A stretch of DNA of 64,000 nt from Ganoderma boninense (GCA_002900995.3 CM035309.1:4061682-4125681), one strand, 5' to 3'. Positions 10,761-23,790 are shown, counted from the first letter of the stretch. Notes: generated from the sequence alone by a model not told the origin. Numbers and translations: made by a program.

Positions 10761-12266
10761 CCTCGTAAGACGTTACCGCGAAGCAGCCGGTCAACGGCTC
10801 TCTTCGACTACACTAACATACCACCCCTCAGGTATACTACGATAGTCCTTAGGCTACGGAATAGGTGCACAAACGCCGGCGCTGACTGCCATGGAAGACG
10901 TTGCTCGCTGCAGCGTCGGGTGAGTCTTTACTGACTGTCCTGGCTGCGCGTTGTTCCCGAAAGCTCCCAGAGCGGTGCAGGTGACGGCAGAATCCACTAC
11001 GTGTTAAAAAGTGAGGTTCAAACACCATGGCCGATGAGGCATCGTGGCTTGCCGCAGACCGAAAGTAAGTAGTGAGACAGTCGTTCAGTTAACCTTTCGC
11101 GTTCGCCGTTGATAATATCATGAAGTGTGGTCAAGGCACGAAGCATAAATTCTGAGACTGTGCCCACCATGAGAACACTCCGTTCCCAGTGGCGTTCGAG
11201 ACAGAGCCAGCGAGACGTTCGACCACGCAGATGGTACAATCAAAGCACCGCAATATTACGCCGCGATTTGCAAGTAGGACATATGTAGTTGTGGGCGCAG
11301 ACCATGCAGCTCCACCCACAGCTCAGGTGCTTGTCTGTCACTTGACTCAAACCGATCCGGTAGGACTTCGGATGTATGTTCCTGATATGCGGAGGTTTAC
11401 ACGGTGACGGTACACCACTGCGTGGGTAGGCATAGCGGTCAGGTGGGGTGTGTCCATGTGCAACGATCACCACGGCGGACGGCGAGGACTCCGTGTTCGA
11501 ACGTTCAGGCGCGAGGCGGCACCTTCGGACCCGTTCGGTCGAGAGCGAACCGCACGGTTGGCGATCCGAGGCATCTGGAGATGCACTGACCTAGCAATCT
11601 TCTCCAGGTCTTCTTCCGTCAAGGTTGGTTTCCTTCGGGATGGAAGCCTGAGGTTCTTGGCCATGTGAGAGACCACGGGTCGGCGTCCCTGCCTCAGTGC
11701 GTTCTGGTTATTGCATCCATCTGGGAATATTTCGTCTACAATATGACAAGAGTGGGCGGGGATATGAAATGCGGCGAGACATCGAGGTAGCCTACGAGGC
11801 TGGCAGGGCAGAGGGCCACTTCGGCCTGAGAGTATCCGACTGGCATGTGGAAGGGGAGACACAGGCAATTTACCCACGGTCGAGAGTTGTAGCCTTGGAG
11901 ATGATCGTGATCACTGCTCTGCAGTGTGCAGGTGCTGAACGAGAGTGGGTAGACTGGCAGAAGAATGGTGCTCACCAGGGACCGCGAAGAGTGGTCGTCG
12001 TCACAAGTTGAGCGTACTTCAGCGCTTATTGAGATCTTCCGAACGCAGGACGTGCATCCTCGAAGACATCAAGAAATCTCGTGAATACAGCTAATAATAC
12101 AATGTGCCAGTGGAGAACGTTCATAATCATAAGCAACAATACATCTGATCTTCGTAAAAAGTAAACAACCGCTCAGATGCGCGAGCCGGGAGCGTCCACA
12201 ATCCGCGGATGAAACCCGAGAACCTAGTAAGAGAGATGAAAGGACTCCGAGGGGGACGACACCCGC
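10761..12266. other. Intergenic, no supported gene
   Basis: Several open frames of 60-140 codons overlap here on both strands (for example + 11697-12011), but none has a recognisable domain, a signal peptide or a convincing splice pattern. The stretch separates the duplicated block from the sugar transporter. Confidence 0.4.
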
Positions 12267-14289
12267 TTAGGCGGTCTGCTTCTCATCGTGACTCTCGACC
12301 TCGTGGATCTCGTGCTGTAAAGGGGAGAAGTTAGTCGCCATGCGAGAGCAGGACGATAGCGAGAGAGGCGAGCACGCACCTTAACGTCCTTGAGAGTCCG
12401 CTTGCCGACATCGCGCTTGATCTTCCAGGCGGTGAAGGTATGGCCCTGCGCGAATACCTCCTCGATCTCCTCGAGCGTCCGACCGGCCGTCTCGGGGAAC
12501 ATGAAGAAGATGTGGATGAACGCCGCGAAGTTGAACGTCCCGAAGATGAAGTACGTCTTCCACGCGATGTTCGACAGCCCCGGCGGCACCGCGTACGCCA
12601 GCGCGAAGTTGAACAGCCAGTTTGCGGACGTCGACAACGACACGGCCTTCGCGCGCACGCGCATCGGGAAGATCTCCGCGGGGTACGTCCACGAGACGGG
12701 GCCCATCGTGATCGCGAACGAGCAGACGAAGAAGTACGAAAACACGATGATCGCCTTCGTGATCCCCTCGTGCCCCGTGATCACCCACACGGTCTCGTCG
12801 TCGACCTTGCCCCATGCGCCGTACCTGCCCTGGAGGCCGCCGACGAGGAACAGCCAAATGCCCATGAGGAGCGTGCCGACGAGGAGCATCGGGCGCCGAC
12901 CCCACTTGTCGATGTAGATGATCGCGGGGATGGTGAAGACGACGTTGAGCACATACTGCACGGCGTCGGCGATGAGGTTGCCGCGGCGCCCGGTGAGGCC
13001 GGCACCCTGGAAGACGTAGATGATGTAGTACATCATGATGTTCATGCCGGACAGCTGCGACCACATCTGGAGCGAGGCACCCAGCGTAACGCGGCGGAAA
13101 ATGCCAGGCTTGAGGAGGTCGAGGTACGACTTTGCGCCTTCGGTCCGTTCGAACCGGACCTGCTCCTTAATTTCGGCGAACTCGAGCTGGACGAGCTCGT
13201 TGTTCGGGTCGCCCTTGCCGTGCAGGTCAGCCAGGATCTCTAGAGCCTCGGCCTCGCGGTCGTGGTCGACGAGCCAACGGGGGGACTCGGGGAACAGGAG
13301 CATGCCGAGCGAGAGGATGATGGCGGGGATCATCTGAAGACCCCAGGGAATGCGGAAGGATGCGACACCATCGATGTACGAGCAGCCGAACTGGACGAAG
13401 TACTGGAGGAGGATACCCCAGGTGATGGACCACTGCTGGAGCGAGACGAGGCGACCACGGATCCGGGGCTCGGTGATCTCAGACTGGTAGAGGGGGACGA
13501 TGGCGGAGGCAATACCGACAGAGAGACCCGAGATGATACGGCCGACGACGAGCATACCACGGTTCTGTCAAGGTACGGCACATCAGCTTCTGCGATGATC
13601 ACGAGTGTGGGAGGATGATAGGGTTCGTGCGGGCGCTGGCGGGGCTAGGTGGATGCGAACAGGAACGAGAACGTGGAGAAGCTCCCGCGGTATCCCACTT
13701 AGCCGACGCACTCGCCTCGGCCGGGTCCCATGGGGCATCCAGGCTATGATCTCGCCCCCCGCGTTGCGGCCCTCGCGACGACGAGCGGACGAGAAAATGG
13801 AGGGACGACTTACGACGGCGGCACACTGGAGAGTGGAACCAATGACCCAAATCCAACCAGAGATGATGATCGTCCACTTGCGGCCGATAACGTCGGCAAG
13901 CTTGGAGACAGCCAAAGCCCCGAAGAAGGAGCCCGCAGGCATGGAAGCGACGATGGCACCTTGCGCAGGAGAGTCAGGGTTGCTGAACGTCCTCTTGTAG
14001 GCGTCGTTGGAGAGGACCCCGGACATGGACGAAATATCCAGACCGAAGAGACCACCGCCGATACATGCGAACGAACCGACGATGTACTGTGTGCGAAAAA
14101 ACGTTACGGTCAGTTTAGGTCCCCCAACAGTCAAGGCATTGGCCAAAGATGGATGTCGGACATGAGTAGGAAAGCGTTGAGCGAACATACCGGATTGGAG
14201 GCGATAGCAGCTGAGTACTACGAAGGAATGCGAAATGGTTGTTAGTTGAGGCGCGAGCGGGTAAAGACAGAACGTACGCCTTTTGGCAT
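12267..14289 (-). CDS. MFS sugar transporter
   Basis: Five exons in phase: 14289-14278 (MPKG), 14217-14191, 14086-13814, 13564-12380, 12314-12267; 514 residues, the usual length of the fungal sugar porter family. Family signatures are present: GGGLFGLDISSMSG in helix 1, LADVIGRKW after helix 2, GRIISGLSVGIASAIVPLYQSE, the central PESPRWL, QLSGMNIMMYY in helix 7, DKWGRRP, and the C-terminal PETAGRTLEEIEEVF. Twelve membrane helices are expected in the plasma membrane, importing hexose or a related sugar with protons. Two very short first exons (12 and 27 nt) make the N-terminus easy to mis-annotate. Intron 3 is long for this genome (249 nt). The next gene upstream on the same strand is a secreted GH3 glucosidase, a sensible functional partner. 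The exact sugar cannot be told from sequence. Confidence 0.93.
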
Positions 14290-14403
14290 CTTGCTAGACA
14301 GTTCCCGGGGCAAAGGGAGGGCTGACTGAGCTGGACCAGCGGAGGAGGGGAAGCACGGAGCTTGGGACCACAACCAGGGAAATATTCAGCATGAGTGGCA
14401 TGG

Positions 14404-14412
14404 TATATATAA
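14404..14412 (-). promoter_or_regulatory. TATA box of the sugar transporter gene
   Basis: TTATATATA on the minus strand lies 115-123 bases before the start codon at 14289. Confidence 0.55.
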
Positions 14413-14495
14413 GGAGGATGTAGAACATGTGCTGTTGGGGCGTGGCGAGCGCCGCAGAGGTCGTCTGACCTGGGTCTGATCTGCTTCTGACCCGG

Positions 14496-14512
14496 GCGGG
14501 GCAAGTCTGGGG
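14496..14512 (+). promoter_or_regulatory. Two candidate carbon-catabolite (CreA/Mig1-type) boxes
   Basis: GCGGGG at 14496-14501 and CTGGGG at 14507-14512 both fit the SYGGRG consensus and stand 6 bases apart, about 210 bases before the transporter start. Paired sites are typical for glucose repression of sugar uptake genes, but such short matches occur by chance in GC-rich DNA. Confidence 0.3.
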
Positions 14513-14599
14513 ACCCCACATCTCCGGAGCGCGCGGGGACCCACAGATTTGATGGGTTCGAAGCGGTCAAGCCGACCGTCGCCCATGTCGTCCATGGCG

Positions 14600-15821
14600 A
14601 GTACAGTCGAGGGACAATTGGACCAGATATCCGGAAGCAGTATCTGTGAAAACCGGCAAACGAGGTGAATCAGACTTCGTTACGTGACGTCGAACACTTG
14701 CCAGTGACCTTTGGCAACTACAGGATACCGTTTCATGCCAATGCGTACGATCAACGAATTTGACTGCTGTACGAGGTGAGCGACATTGACCAGGGGACCA
14801 GATAGAACGGGTAAGGCTTAGAGAGGGGGAGGGTGTTGTGGACGAATACGAATCGCAGCTGCCTCACGACGGCCGTTGAAGGCCGAGCGCCGTCCTTGAG
14901 GATCGAATTATGGTGCAAAGAAGGAATTTGAGCGTTGAGCATATCGGAAGAGGGCATTTACGAGGGCACAGTCGTTGAGACTTGAAAGGCTGCGCGAGCG
15001 ATTGACTTGAACCCAAAGGGGACCTAAAGTCCTCGTTAGGCTCACCCGCGCGCTTGTGTCCTGGCAGTGCACGAGCACGGAGTCTTGGAATATTCCAAGT
15101 GAAGCCCAGTTCAACGCGCGAAGGCTAACGCGGCTCGTGCATGCCATTGTTTCCCAGCAACCAGAGGGGCGAAGACCCACCTGATCCGCGAAATCAAAGC
15201 CACCTTTACCGCCCTCAGGCTGATTCTCTCACCGTAGCGTCTTTTCGGTTTCTCCGATCCCCTTGCGCACAGGCGGGCATTGCTGCTGCTATTCTCTCAT
15301 CAGATATTCGGTCCTCGCAAGCGACATGCAAACGCACCCACCCATGACACAAATGCATCAACATTCGAGTTCGACGATTGCACCTCGTCTCATGGCGTTG
15401 CTGAGTCTTCTCAAAATTGAGCAGGTATGACTCGGACGCAGTAAGTCTTAGGAAACACATGCCTTTGCCCTGACAACTGTCGAACCCCGGTGAGTCGTGA
15501 CAGTCTCGCCCATCTCAGCTCCTCCGTTCTCATCCACCCCGGCCCGGGTCCGAGCTCGGATCTCAACATCACCGCAGTCCACCAAGGGATCAAATCCACA
15601 AGCAAGAACCAGCCTGACAGTACTTCGCTCGCAGTCATGGTGGTCAGCAGGTTTCTCAAGCACTCAAGCACGAACTTGTCAATGTTAGGCTGCCAACCGC
15701 GCCCATCCTCATGCGGGGGTGATATCGAAGTTCTACATCATTCGTCGGCCCCATACCAGCGTCCCACGTTTGTTTCACTCGGGTCGCGCCCTTTGCCGCT
15801 GTACATAAATCGCTTTCCATT
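14600..15821. other. Intergenic, transporter promoter and glucosidase 3' flank
   Basis: No supported gene. A few frames of 60-110 codons overlap on both strands around 15150-15830; none shows a domain. Confidence 0.4.
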
Positions 15822-18800
15822 TCACTGAACAGTCAACGTCGTGTTCACGAACGTCTGGTCGCTCGTTCCGATCTTGATCGCAAACTTGCCCGGTTCGACC
15901 ACCCATCGGCTGTCAAGCGACCAGAGCCCAAGCTGCGACGAGTTAACGTTTATGGTGACCTTTGTCGACGCTCCCGCGCTGACGCATGCCACATGCCACA
16001 TGTCAGACACTCGTGGATGAACGGTAGAAGCAAGCGGGACGTACGCGAGGTCAACTTTCTGGAACCCGACCAGTTCCTGGTTCGGGGTCACCACCGACGA
16101 GACAAGGTCGGTTGCAAACACCTAGAAAAGCGTCCGAACCAGGCACCATGCTGAGACCCTTTGGGTGATTTGCGAACACGCTATCCGGCACGCACCTGAA
16201 CGACTTCCTTGCCGTCTCTGTTACCGGTATTGTGGACGGTAACTGTCACGCTGAAGTCTTCACCTGTGCTAATGGTCGATTTTGAAAGTACCAGATCCGT
16301 GCTAAACCGCGAGTGTCAGTACAGCTCGTGCCTCGAGTGTATCTGGAAGAGGCACTGACTAATTGAACGTCGTGTAGCTCAGGCCATGCCCGAAGCTCCA
16401 CAGAGGGACAGGGCTATCGAGCACGTACTGCAAAAATCACCGGTGAGCTCGACTACTAGTGAGGTGGGATCTCGTGTTCGCCAACCTGATGCCCAAATAT
16501 CAGGGTACCGTCGTCGAGGACTTGTCCGGGGTCCACAAACCGGCCGCCCTTCAAGTAGTTGTAGAACACTGGTGTCGTCCCGACGCTTCGCGGGAACGAG
16601 ACAGGCAGTTTCCCTAAGTGTAGAATGGCCAAGGAACAGAGCATGGGAACGAAAACGACCATCAGTGATCTACTTTTGACTCTGGGCTGGGGCGGCCGAA
16701 GGTCGGAGAATAACAAACCTGAGGGATTCACGTCTCCAAAGATGACTTCCGCAAGCGCAAGTCCACCGAGTTCTCCGGGGTAGAATTGCTGCACGACCGC
16801 ATCCGCATCTATTCGTCAAGACCATCGTCAGCAGGAGGAGCAATTATCAAACCCGGTCCGAACGCCAATGTTGTAGCAGGCAAAGCACTGCGGTGATGTC
16901 CGCAGAGCTGGAGCAGGACTTACGTGCTTGAATCCACGGCTCCGCGACCGGTTTCCCGCTGACCAGAACGACGATCGTTGGCTTTCCCGCGTCCTTGATC
17001 GCTTGCACAAGCTGTAGCTGTGCCCCCACCAGGCCGAGGTCAGACAAGTCGACGTGTTCGCCCGTCGTCGCATTCGTTCCCGGCGTCCACAGCAGCGTCT
17101 GGTCGAGGGTCCATGTGCCGACCATAACAATTGCCGCGTCGGCGGACTTGGCTGTTTCGACAGCGGCCGGGATGCCGGACGGATCGTTCGACCATAGCTC
17201 GCATCCCTGCGCGTACTTGATCTCGACTGAGGTGTTGGCTAATAGTTGGGTGAAGCCCGCGAGCGGGGAGATGCCGTTGAGGGAGGCGTTGAAGAAGACG
17301 TAGTCGCCGAACTGTGAGAAGGTCAGCTGGTGCACAGTGGAAGGTTGTGCGGAAGATCGACGAACAGAGACGCGGTCGACCTGAGGACCGATGAGCGCGA
17401 CCGAATTGATCGACTTGCTGAGTGGCAGCGTCCCGTCCCTGTTTTCTAGCAGCACAATCGCCTCCTGCTCCATGCTGTGGAGGAGCTCGCGGGTCTCAGG
17501 AGTTCGTAGAGTGCTAAGGTAGTCTTCGTAAGGGTACGGGTCTAACAAGGACAATGTTGAGCGCGGCACGCGTGAAGGAGTTCGAGAATGGAATAGACGC
17601 ACTTTCAAATAAACCAAGGGAGAATTTCGTTCGGAGCATGGCCTTCACTGTCTCGTCCACGTATTTGACGTCCACCGTGCCTGCCCTAACTTGGTCGGGG
17701 AGCGTGAGGAAGGTGAACGTTCCACCGCCCATCTCGCCACTGAGACCATTCTCGAGTGTGAGCTTCGCAGCGCATTCACGAGTGTCGCAAAGACCATGCT
17801 GGCTGATCAGCAAGTCCACGGACCCGGCATCCGTGGTGACCCAGTATTGGTAGCCCCATTCTTCACGAAGCTAGAAGCATAACAGATTTAGTCAATCCAC
17901 GGCATGATCGTGCGTCAAGGAAACGAACAATCTCAGTGAGCAAATCTAAGGCTAGTGAGTCAGTAGCACTCGATTTCTCAGAGTATATGCCCTTACGCTT
18001 GTTCGCTATGGCAGGAATGCCGTCGTAGCTTGAATATGCGGTCATAATCGAGAACGCCTCGACGCACGCGCGGTTGAAAGGTTTCAGGTAGTTTGTGCGG
18101 AGCTCGCGTTCGCCCCCGGTTACCTGAGCGGTGTTTCTATGCTTGTGTTCAGAAATCATCGAACAAAACAAGGATCCGAACGACTTACAATCCGCCTTGA
18201 GGGCTTCCGAACGCCGCGAAATGCTTGCATGTCGCCGCCATGCGTCCGATCGCGTTCGAGCTCACATTCCGCCTCCTGCCGGACTGCAAGCCCGTGACGT
18301 ATGCATGGCCCATCTCTCCCGTCCTAGCAAGAACAGTCAATCATGTTAGTGCCTACGGCAGCAGCCATGTTCGGGTGCTCACAGGAACGGATCCTCCCCG
18401 AAGTTCTCCTCCACGCGTCCCCACCGCAGCTCGCGCGACAAGTCCAGAACCGGAGCGAAGATGTGCGAGATCCCAAGCCCCTCGGCTTCGTCGGCGATCG
18501 TCTGCGCCGCCTTCTGGAGGAGGTCCGGGTTGAAAGACGCGGCGAGGCCGATCGGCGACGGCCAGATCGTGCCGTTGTTGGTGAATCCGTGCAGGCCTTC
18601 GGACTGGATGAGCGCAGGAATGCCCAGGGTGGTGTTCTCCATAAGATACTTTTGGCCGATCGTCACTCCGTAGACGAACTTGTCCCAGGGCGCGGCGTAA
18701 CCGCCCCAGATCGCGCCTGCTTTTTGCGCCATCATCGCTTCCTGCGCGATACATGGGGTCAGCACTGAACTAGAGTTGATGGAGATGGAACGTTGCTGCG

Positions 18801-19183
18801 TACCAAGCCAGTCTGGTTGAATACCAAGGTGTCATCGAGCGGATCCGAGAAGTCCATCCATCCGTTCATGTCACCTTGAATGCTGAGTAAAGCGCCTCAG
18901 CATGGAACAACGCACACTGAAGGAACACGACGTACAGCTGGGCGACCTTCTCTTCCAGGGTCATCCTTGGAAGAAGATCGTTCACCCGGTCCTCTATGGA
19001 TGCCTTCGCGTTCTTGTACACTGGCGTCGACCCATCCTTGTTCGAGGCGCGAGCATGGAGAGGAAAATGGAGGTCATCGCGGACCTCAAACTGGTTCCTC
19101 GCCGGTGTGTCCGCGACGACGAGCGAGAATACGGGGAGAAGTGCAAAACCGAGGCGTCGCATCGAGGTCGACGGGAGCAACAT
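15822..19183 (-). CDS. Secreted glycoside hydrolase family 3 beta-glucosidase
   Basis: Fifteen exons fit in phase with GT-AG borders: 19183-18936, 18882-18804, 18741-18383, 18323-18189, 18136-17997, 17945-17929 (17 nt), 17870-17603, 17541-17366, 17311-16924, 16808-16719, 16613-16486, 16427-16360, 16301-16196, 16121-16045, 15978-15822; 811 residues. A second ATG at 19162 would start directly at the signal peptide (MRRLGFALLPVFSLVVA). Landmarks: RVNDLLPRMTLEEKVAQL, IPALIQSEGLHGF, DLSRELRWGRVEENFGEDPFL, CKHFAAFGSPQGGLN, GERELRTNYLKPF, VTTDAGSVDLL with the likely catalytic Asp, EAIVLLEN in the second domain, then a fibronectin III-like C-terminus (FSVTVTVHNTGNRDGKEVVQ, QELVGFQKV). It should cleave terminal beta-linked glucose from cello-oligosaccharides or related glucans outside the cell; beta-xylosidase activity cannot be excluded. 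All splice sites and frames look intact. Confidence 0.95.
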
Positions 19184-19199
19184 GCCGCGCACCGCTGTC

Positions 19200-19923
19200 T
19201 GAGACACGCCTCTGGACCACCGTCGAAGCCCTTTTGTACCGGCCAGCGCGTAGGTTCGTTACGCTCGATGTTGGATCATTCGCGGTCACTTGACAGGCGA
19301 CGGAGAATAGGGAGCGGCCCTTGAGGGCGGGCCGCCCTCAAGTTTATTCATCCTCCGATATTGCGCCGGGGGGCATGATGATGGTGGGATGCTGCCCTGG
19401 TTGACCGATTTCTGTGAAGAAAACGGGGATTCTGCGGTGCCCTGGTCAGATGGACTCGCGTGTAAAAGAGCGATTCCGTACCAGCGCTACCGGAACTTAG
19501 GCTACAAATAAGACGGAGTGGAGGAGCCGTAACGGCTAAACGCAAGTTCGTAACCATGGCCGAGACGGCTTTATCGACAACGCTGGCCGGCATAAAACCT
19601 GTGAAGTGTCATCAGGGGCTCCCGACTGGCAAACGTGTGGCCCCAAGAAGCTGCGTACTCGGAAGTCAGCACCTGACGAGTAGATGGAGGAAGCGCACGC
19701 ATGTGCCGGAACCCGCCGCCCCCGCTTCGAGATAACTATTGCATCAGCCTGAACAGGTTCCATAAGCGCATACCCAGAGCTCAATAGAACCGCATTCAAA
19801 GCCAACAAGAAAGAAATTACATGCTCCGATTAGACTTAGAGGAAGACCAAGAACCACACACGTCGACCGACGCGACGCCGACCACACATCCATCCCATGT
19901 GACCACGACGGGGCAACCGCCGC
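19200..19923. other. Intergenic, glucosidase promoter
   Basis: A minus-strand frame at 19808-19536 starts with a hydrophobic stretch (MLALNAVLLSSGYALM) but has no further recognisable feature. Nothing else is supported here. Confidence 0.35.
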
Positions 19924-22775
19924 CTACTCCTCCTCGAACTTGACTAGCCTCCGCTTCCGCGGCGGCGTCCCCGCCTCTGCGTTCTCCACCCGCCGCTTGC
20001 CCGAACTAGGCGCCTCAGCCGCGTCGACGTTCTCCTTCCCGGACCCATCGTCGTTCGGGTCTGGGGTGGGCGTAGCCTTACGCCGAGAGCGGCTGGACTT
20101 GGATTTCGACTGTGCCCCGCGCCGCCGTTTCTTGGAGGACTGGTTGAACGGGCGGTTGTTCTTGACTGCCCACTCGATCTCGATGATCCTAGGCGGCGAG
20201 GACGAGCGAATGAGCGCAAGTGATGAGATGCAAGGCTAGGACAAGGTAACGAGAACGCTGACCTCTCCCGCAGTTTGACGTTGTCGGGGACGTACGACTC
20301 GGCTTTGCGATACAGGTCAAGCGCAACCTCCAGGTTGTTCCTAGAGCAGCGGAATGTCAGTGCGGGGCGGAAGCAGGAGACGAGCATAGGGCGCGCTCGG
20401 CCGCGCGAGGACCAAAGCGAAAGGAAAGAAATTGAGACGCACTTCTGCGACTGCGACCGAGCAAGCGCGACGTACGCGCGCCCGGTCTTCTTCCGGGAGA
20501 TCGGCGAGAGGACGTCGGCGAGGTGGATCGCCGCGTTGGCCGCCTTGTTCGCGCGCTCGCTATCGAACGGAGCCCGAGTTGCCAGACACGGACAGGTACA
20601 GGTCAGCGGGTGACGGGCCGACGGGCCAAAGTGAGGGAGAGGGCGCACAATCTGGCCTCGAGCTCGTCGAGGCGCCGCTTGAGCTCGTCCTCGGACGTGT
20701 GTCCTTTGGACTTGAGGAGCGGGGTGAGCAGTCCCGAGGGAAGCGACTCGAGCTGCGAGTCGTCTCCCTCTCCGTCGGTGGGTGGACGAGACGCGGATGC
20801 GGATGCGGAGGAGGCGACGGACGATGAGGACGTGGACGTGGAGGCGGACGTGGAGGCAAGAGCTGCTGCTGCAGCGGCGCGCTCCTCGTCCTCGCGCCGT
20901 TGGCGCTCTCGCTCCTCTTGAAGACGGCGAGCGACTTCGAGCTCGACGGCCTTCGCGATCTGTATACGCGCGAAAACGTGAGTGAATTTCATACTCAATG
21001 GCTCAAGATAACATACACGGGCGTTGATCTCTTCCTCCGTGAGATGGAGGGAGACAGCGGAAGGCTTGTCCTCGACTTTCACGTGTTCAGGCAGTGGTGC
21101 AAGAGGGAGCGCACTACGATCACCAAACACAGCGGATGGTCTGGGAACCCGTGAGGGTCGCGGACCAGGAAGGCGAGAAGGCCCGGCAGAAGGGGCCGCT
21201 GCTGGTTGAGGTGGAGGAATAGATTGGTTCAACGGCGGTTGTGCTGGAGGGAGCTGAAGGGGCTTAGACGCTGCGACAGTTACGTGCTGGTTGACTACCG
21301 GTTTGTTCTGGATGTTTTTCGTCCTCACTGCGAAGCTATCGAAGAACAAGGGTCAGTGCGCCTGCGATAAATGCATAACGAAGAACGACACTAACTTCAG
21401 TGTGTTGAGGGTATCCTGTCGGAACTTCGTTCCCGGGGCAAGGTTGCAAATGAGAAGACCGACTGAGCTGCCTCCGAGAGCATCTTGAAGGATTCTGGTG
21501 AGTTTCGAGTTGCGATAAGGAATTCGACTCTGATGAATGAGGCTATGTGAATGAGGAGCAAACGGGATTAAAATACTAGCACGCACGGCGCCTTGATTGA
21601 GGGCATGCACAACTTGCCCAAGGACACTGAGCGACTTGTTGATGGCGGAAGACTCGGCCATACGGGTCGAGTCGTTGCCAGTAAGCTATGAAAAGGTGAG
21701 TATGACGGTTGAGGGCAGGACCGAAGAGATGAGACCTTGTTGTTCTCGGAGCCGGCCAGATCGACGAGGTTGAGTTTGCCCGATAGAGCTGGACAATACG
21801 GTCAGATAATGACGTCGCACTGGAGGAAGGGACGATACTGACTCAAGTTCTGCTCGGAATCGACGACGGTGACATGAATGGCGAGGATAGCGTGGGAACG
21901 AGAAGAGACGGAGTTGAGGTTTGTTGAGCTGACGGACCGCTGCTTGTTGGCACGGCTGAGAGGGGAGAGTAAGTAGGAGGAAGGTAGGAAAGGCTAGGGA
22001 ACTTACCCGAAGATCTTGTTGAAGTCCTGGAAGGTATCGAGCGAAACGGTGGAGAGGTTTGCGACGAAGACCTGGCCTGACTCATTCTCGCGCACGGGGA
22101 GTTTGACAGCCTGATGAAGGGATGAAGAGAGTGTGGGTTGGGGCAACAGAGGGACGACGTACCGTTTCCCTATCGACTAGGAGGTCATATACTTCGTCCT
22201 TGTAGATCTCCATGTATGAGGTGGCGATAGATGTTTGGAAGCCTGTAGCGACTGCTCTCCGGAATATCTCCTGCAAGAGGATTGAGAGCGAGCAGGGTGT
22301 GGGGAAGAGATGGGGCTAACCTCGACCGCTCGGGGAATGACGCCTGGAGTCTGAGATGTGCCCTGCATGGTATGGGTCTTGCCAGAAGAGGTTACCCCAT
22401 AGGCGAAGACGGTTGTGGTCTGGGTTGGAGGTAGGTAAGAGGGCAGTTGGCAAGGATTAGAGGGAACATACGACGCCAGAGAAGACTAGATCCAAGAGAG
22501 GCTTGACATCACGGTCAAATATCTGATCCTGAGTAGATGACTGGTCATAGCAAGACGAGAAGCTGGGGAGAAAGAGTGGAGAGTGAGAGAGGGCGGACTC
22601 GGGGGGAAGTTTGTGAGACTGACGGGTATTTGAAGGTCTGGGAGGGATCTCTGGGGTTGTCGACTGCGATGGCAGAGCCGGAGTCGGAGTGGATGACGCG
22701 GATGGCGTTGTCGTGGGGCTCGCCTGGAATGGCGGGACGGAGGCGAGCGGCGATCTTGACTCTGGAGTAGGACAT
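19924..22775 (-). CDS. Kinesin-10 (KIF22/KID-like) motor protein
   Basis: Fourteen exons fit in phase: 22775-22624, 22562-22472, 22419-22321, 22270-22163, 22110-22007, 21955-21843, 21788-21736, 21685-21587, 21529-21396, 21335-21017, 20959-20649, 20559-20443, 20340-20263, 20188-19924; 680 residues, close to animal KIF22. The motor is N-terminal (about 1-320): VKIAARLRP, P-loop YGVTSSGKTHTMQG, switch I NSVSSRSHAI, switch II VDLAGSE, then ESSAINKSLSVLGQVVHALNQG and YRNSKLTRILQDALGG; the segment FAVRTKNIQNKPVVN resembles the neck of kinesin-10. A Pro-rich linker, a charged coiled-coil (about 440-540), a helical part (LEVALDLYRKAESYVPDN) and a basic tail with KKRRR and RKRR follow. Kinesin-10 proteins push chromosomes towards the plate in mitosis. 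Subfamily is judged by eye from the motor end. Confidence 0.93.
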
Positions 22776-23790
22776 TGGGGACAGAAGGAGCGACGATAGA
22801 GAGTGGACGTAGAACGAATGTGGCCGCCTGCCGCTGGGGCGAGGGGACGATGGAGGAGGCGGGTGTCGAGAAACGTCCTGAGCGAGGAGAAAGAGGCGAG
22901 AACAGCGGGGGCGAGAGCGCGGGCGTCGTGGAGGACGAGGGCGGGGACGGGTTGTGCCGCTGCTGGCGACTTGACCGAGGCTCGAGTCGGAGCGTCGCGC
23001 AGATTCAACCGCGTCCCTCCATCACGTGGTCGCGCCCCAGATTCTCACGCCGCGCTTCCCCTCGCGTCCTCCGCGACCCGTCCGCGACTGCCGCGAGAGC
23101 GTATCGCGAGTGCCTGGCGAGGACTGAAAGTGGCTACCGCCTCCTGCTCGTTTCGTCGAGGCGTACTCCAAGGAGTCTATCTAAGTAGTGGCTAAGAGGA
23201 CTGTGTGCGCCTCGAAACCATGCCTGTCAATTCAAAATTGGCTGGCTCCGGTCTCGAGGGTGGTGCGCTCCTGCTGAGTCCTCCGCCTCTCAGCGCGAGA
23301 TGTGTTCACGCAAGCTTCTGTTGTCGACGTCTCTGAAGTCAATGCTCTTTGAACGCTTTGTGATGCTCCGCCGGCTTTCCCATGACGATCACTGCGGACA
23401 TGGCAAGCTTCTCTGCACCACTTTCAAGGTGCCCGAACAAGAACTTGAGCAAGGATAAAGCTGTTTAAAAGATGACCTTGTACCCAGCTTCGTCCGCATG
23501 GGCCTGAGGCGGTCACGATTGTGGGGGTTGTTGTTGTGTTGTTGGGTAAAGGATGTCTGAGCGGGCGGGTGTTGTTGGAAAAGGACAGCCACCAGGGGGC
23601 CAAACAGGGCCAAACAGGCCATCAGTCAGATCGCCTGCCCTCGCCGCGCTCGCTTGCTTCAACACCGTCCACGACGTCCCAGACGACGACCACGACCCCA
23701 TTCACGTCCTCCACATCTCTTCCCCCTCTAATCTAATCCCACTCATCTCTCCCCGCCCTCGTCCTCGCCTCGTCCACGCCCCCAGCCACC
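22776..23790. promoter_or_regulatory. Divergent promoter region between kinesin-10 and MUB1-like gene
   Basis: The two genes start 1.0 kb apart in opposite directions. The stretch contains CT-rich leader DNA just before the MUB1 start (23700-23790) and a GT-rich part at 23520-23570. No gene or TATA box was identified in it. Confidence 0.45.

Noticed and set aside
19536..19808. Possible small secreted protein or pheromone precursor
   Set aside because: It starts with a hydrophobic stretch but has no CaaX end, no conserved pattern and lies in a promoter region.
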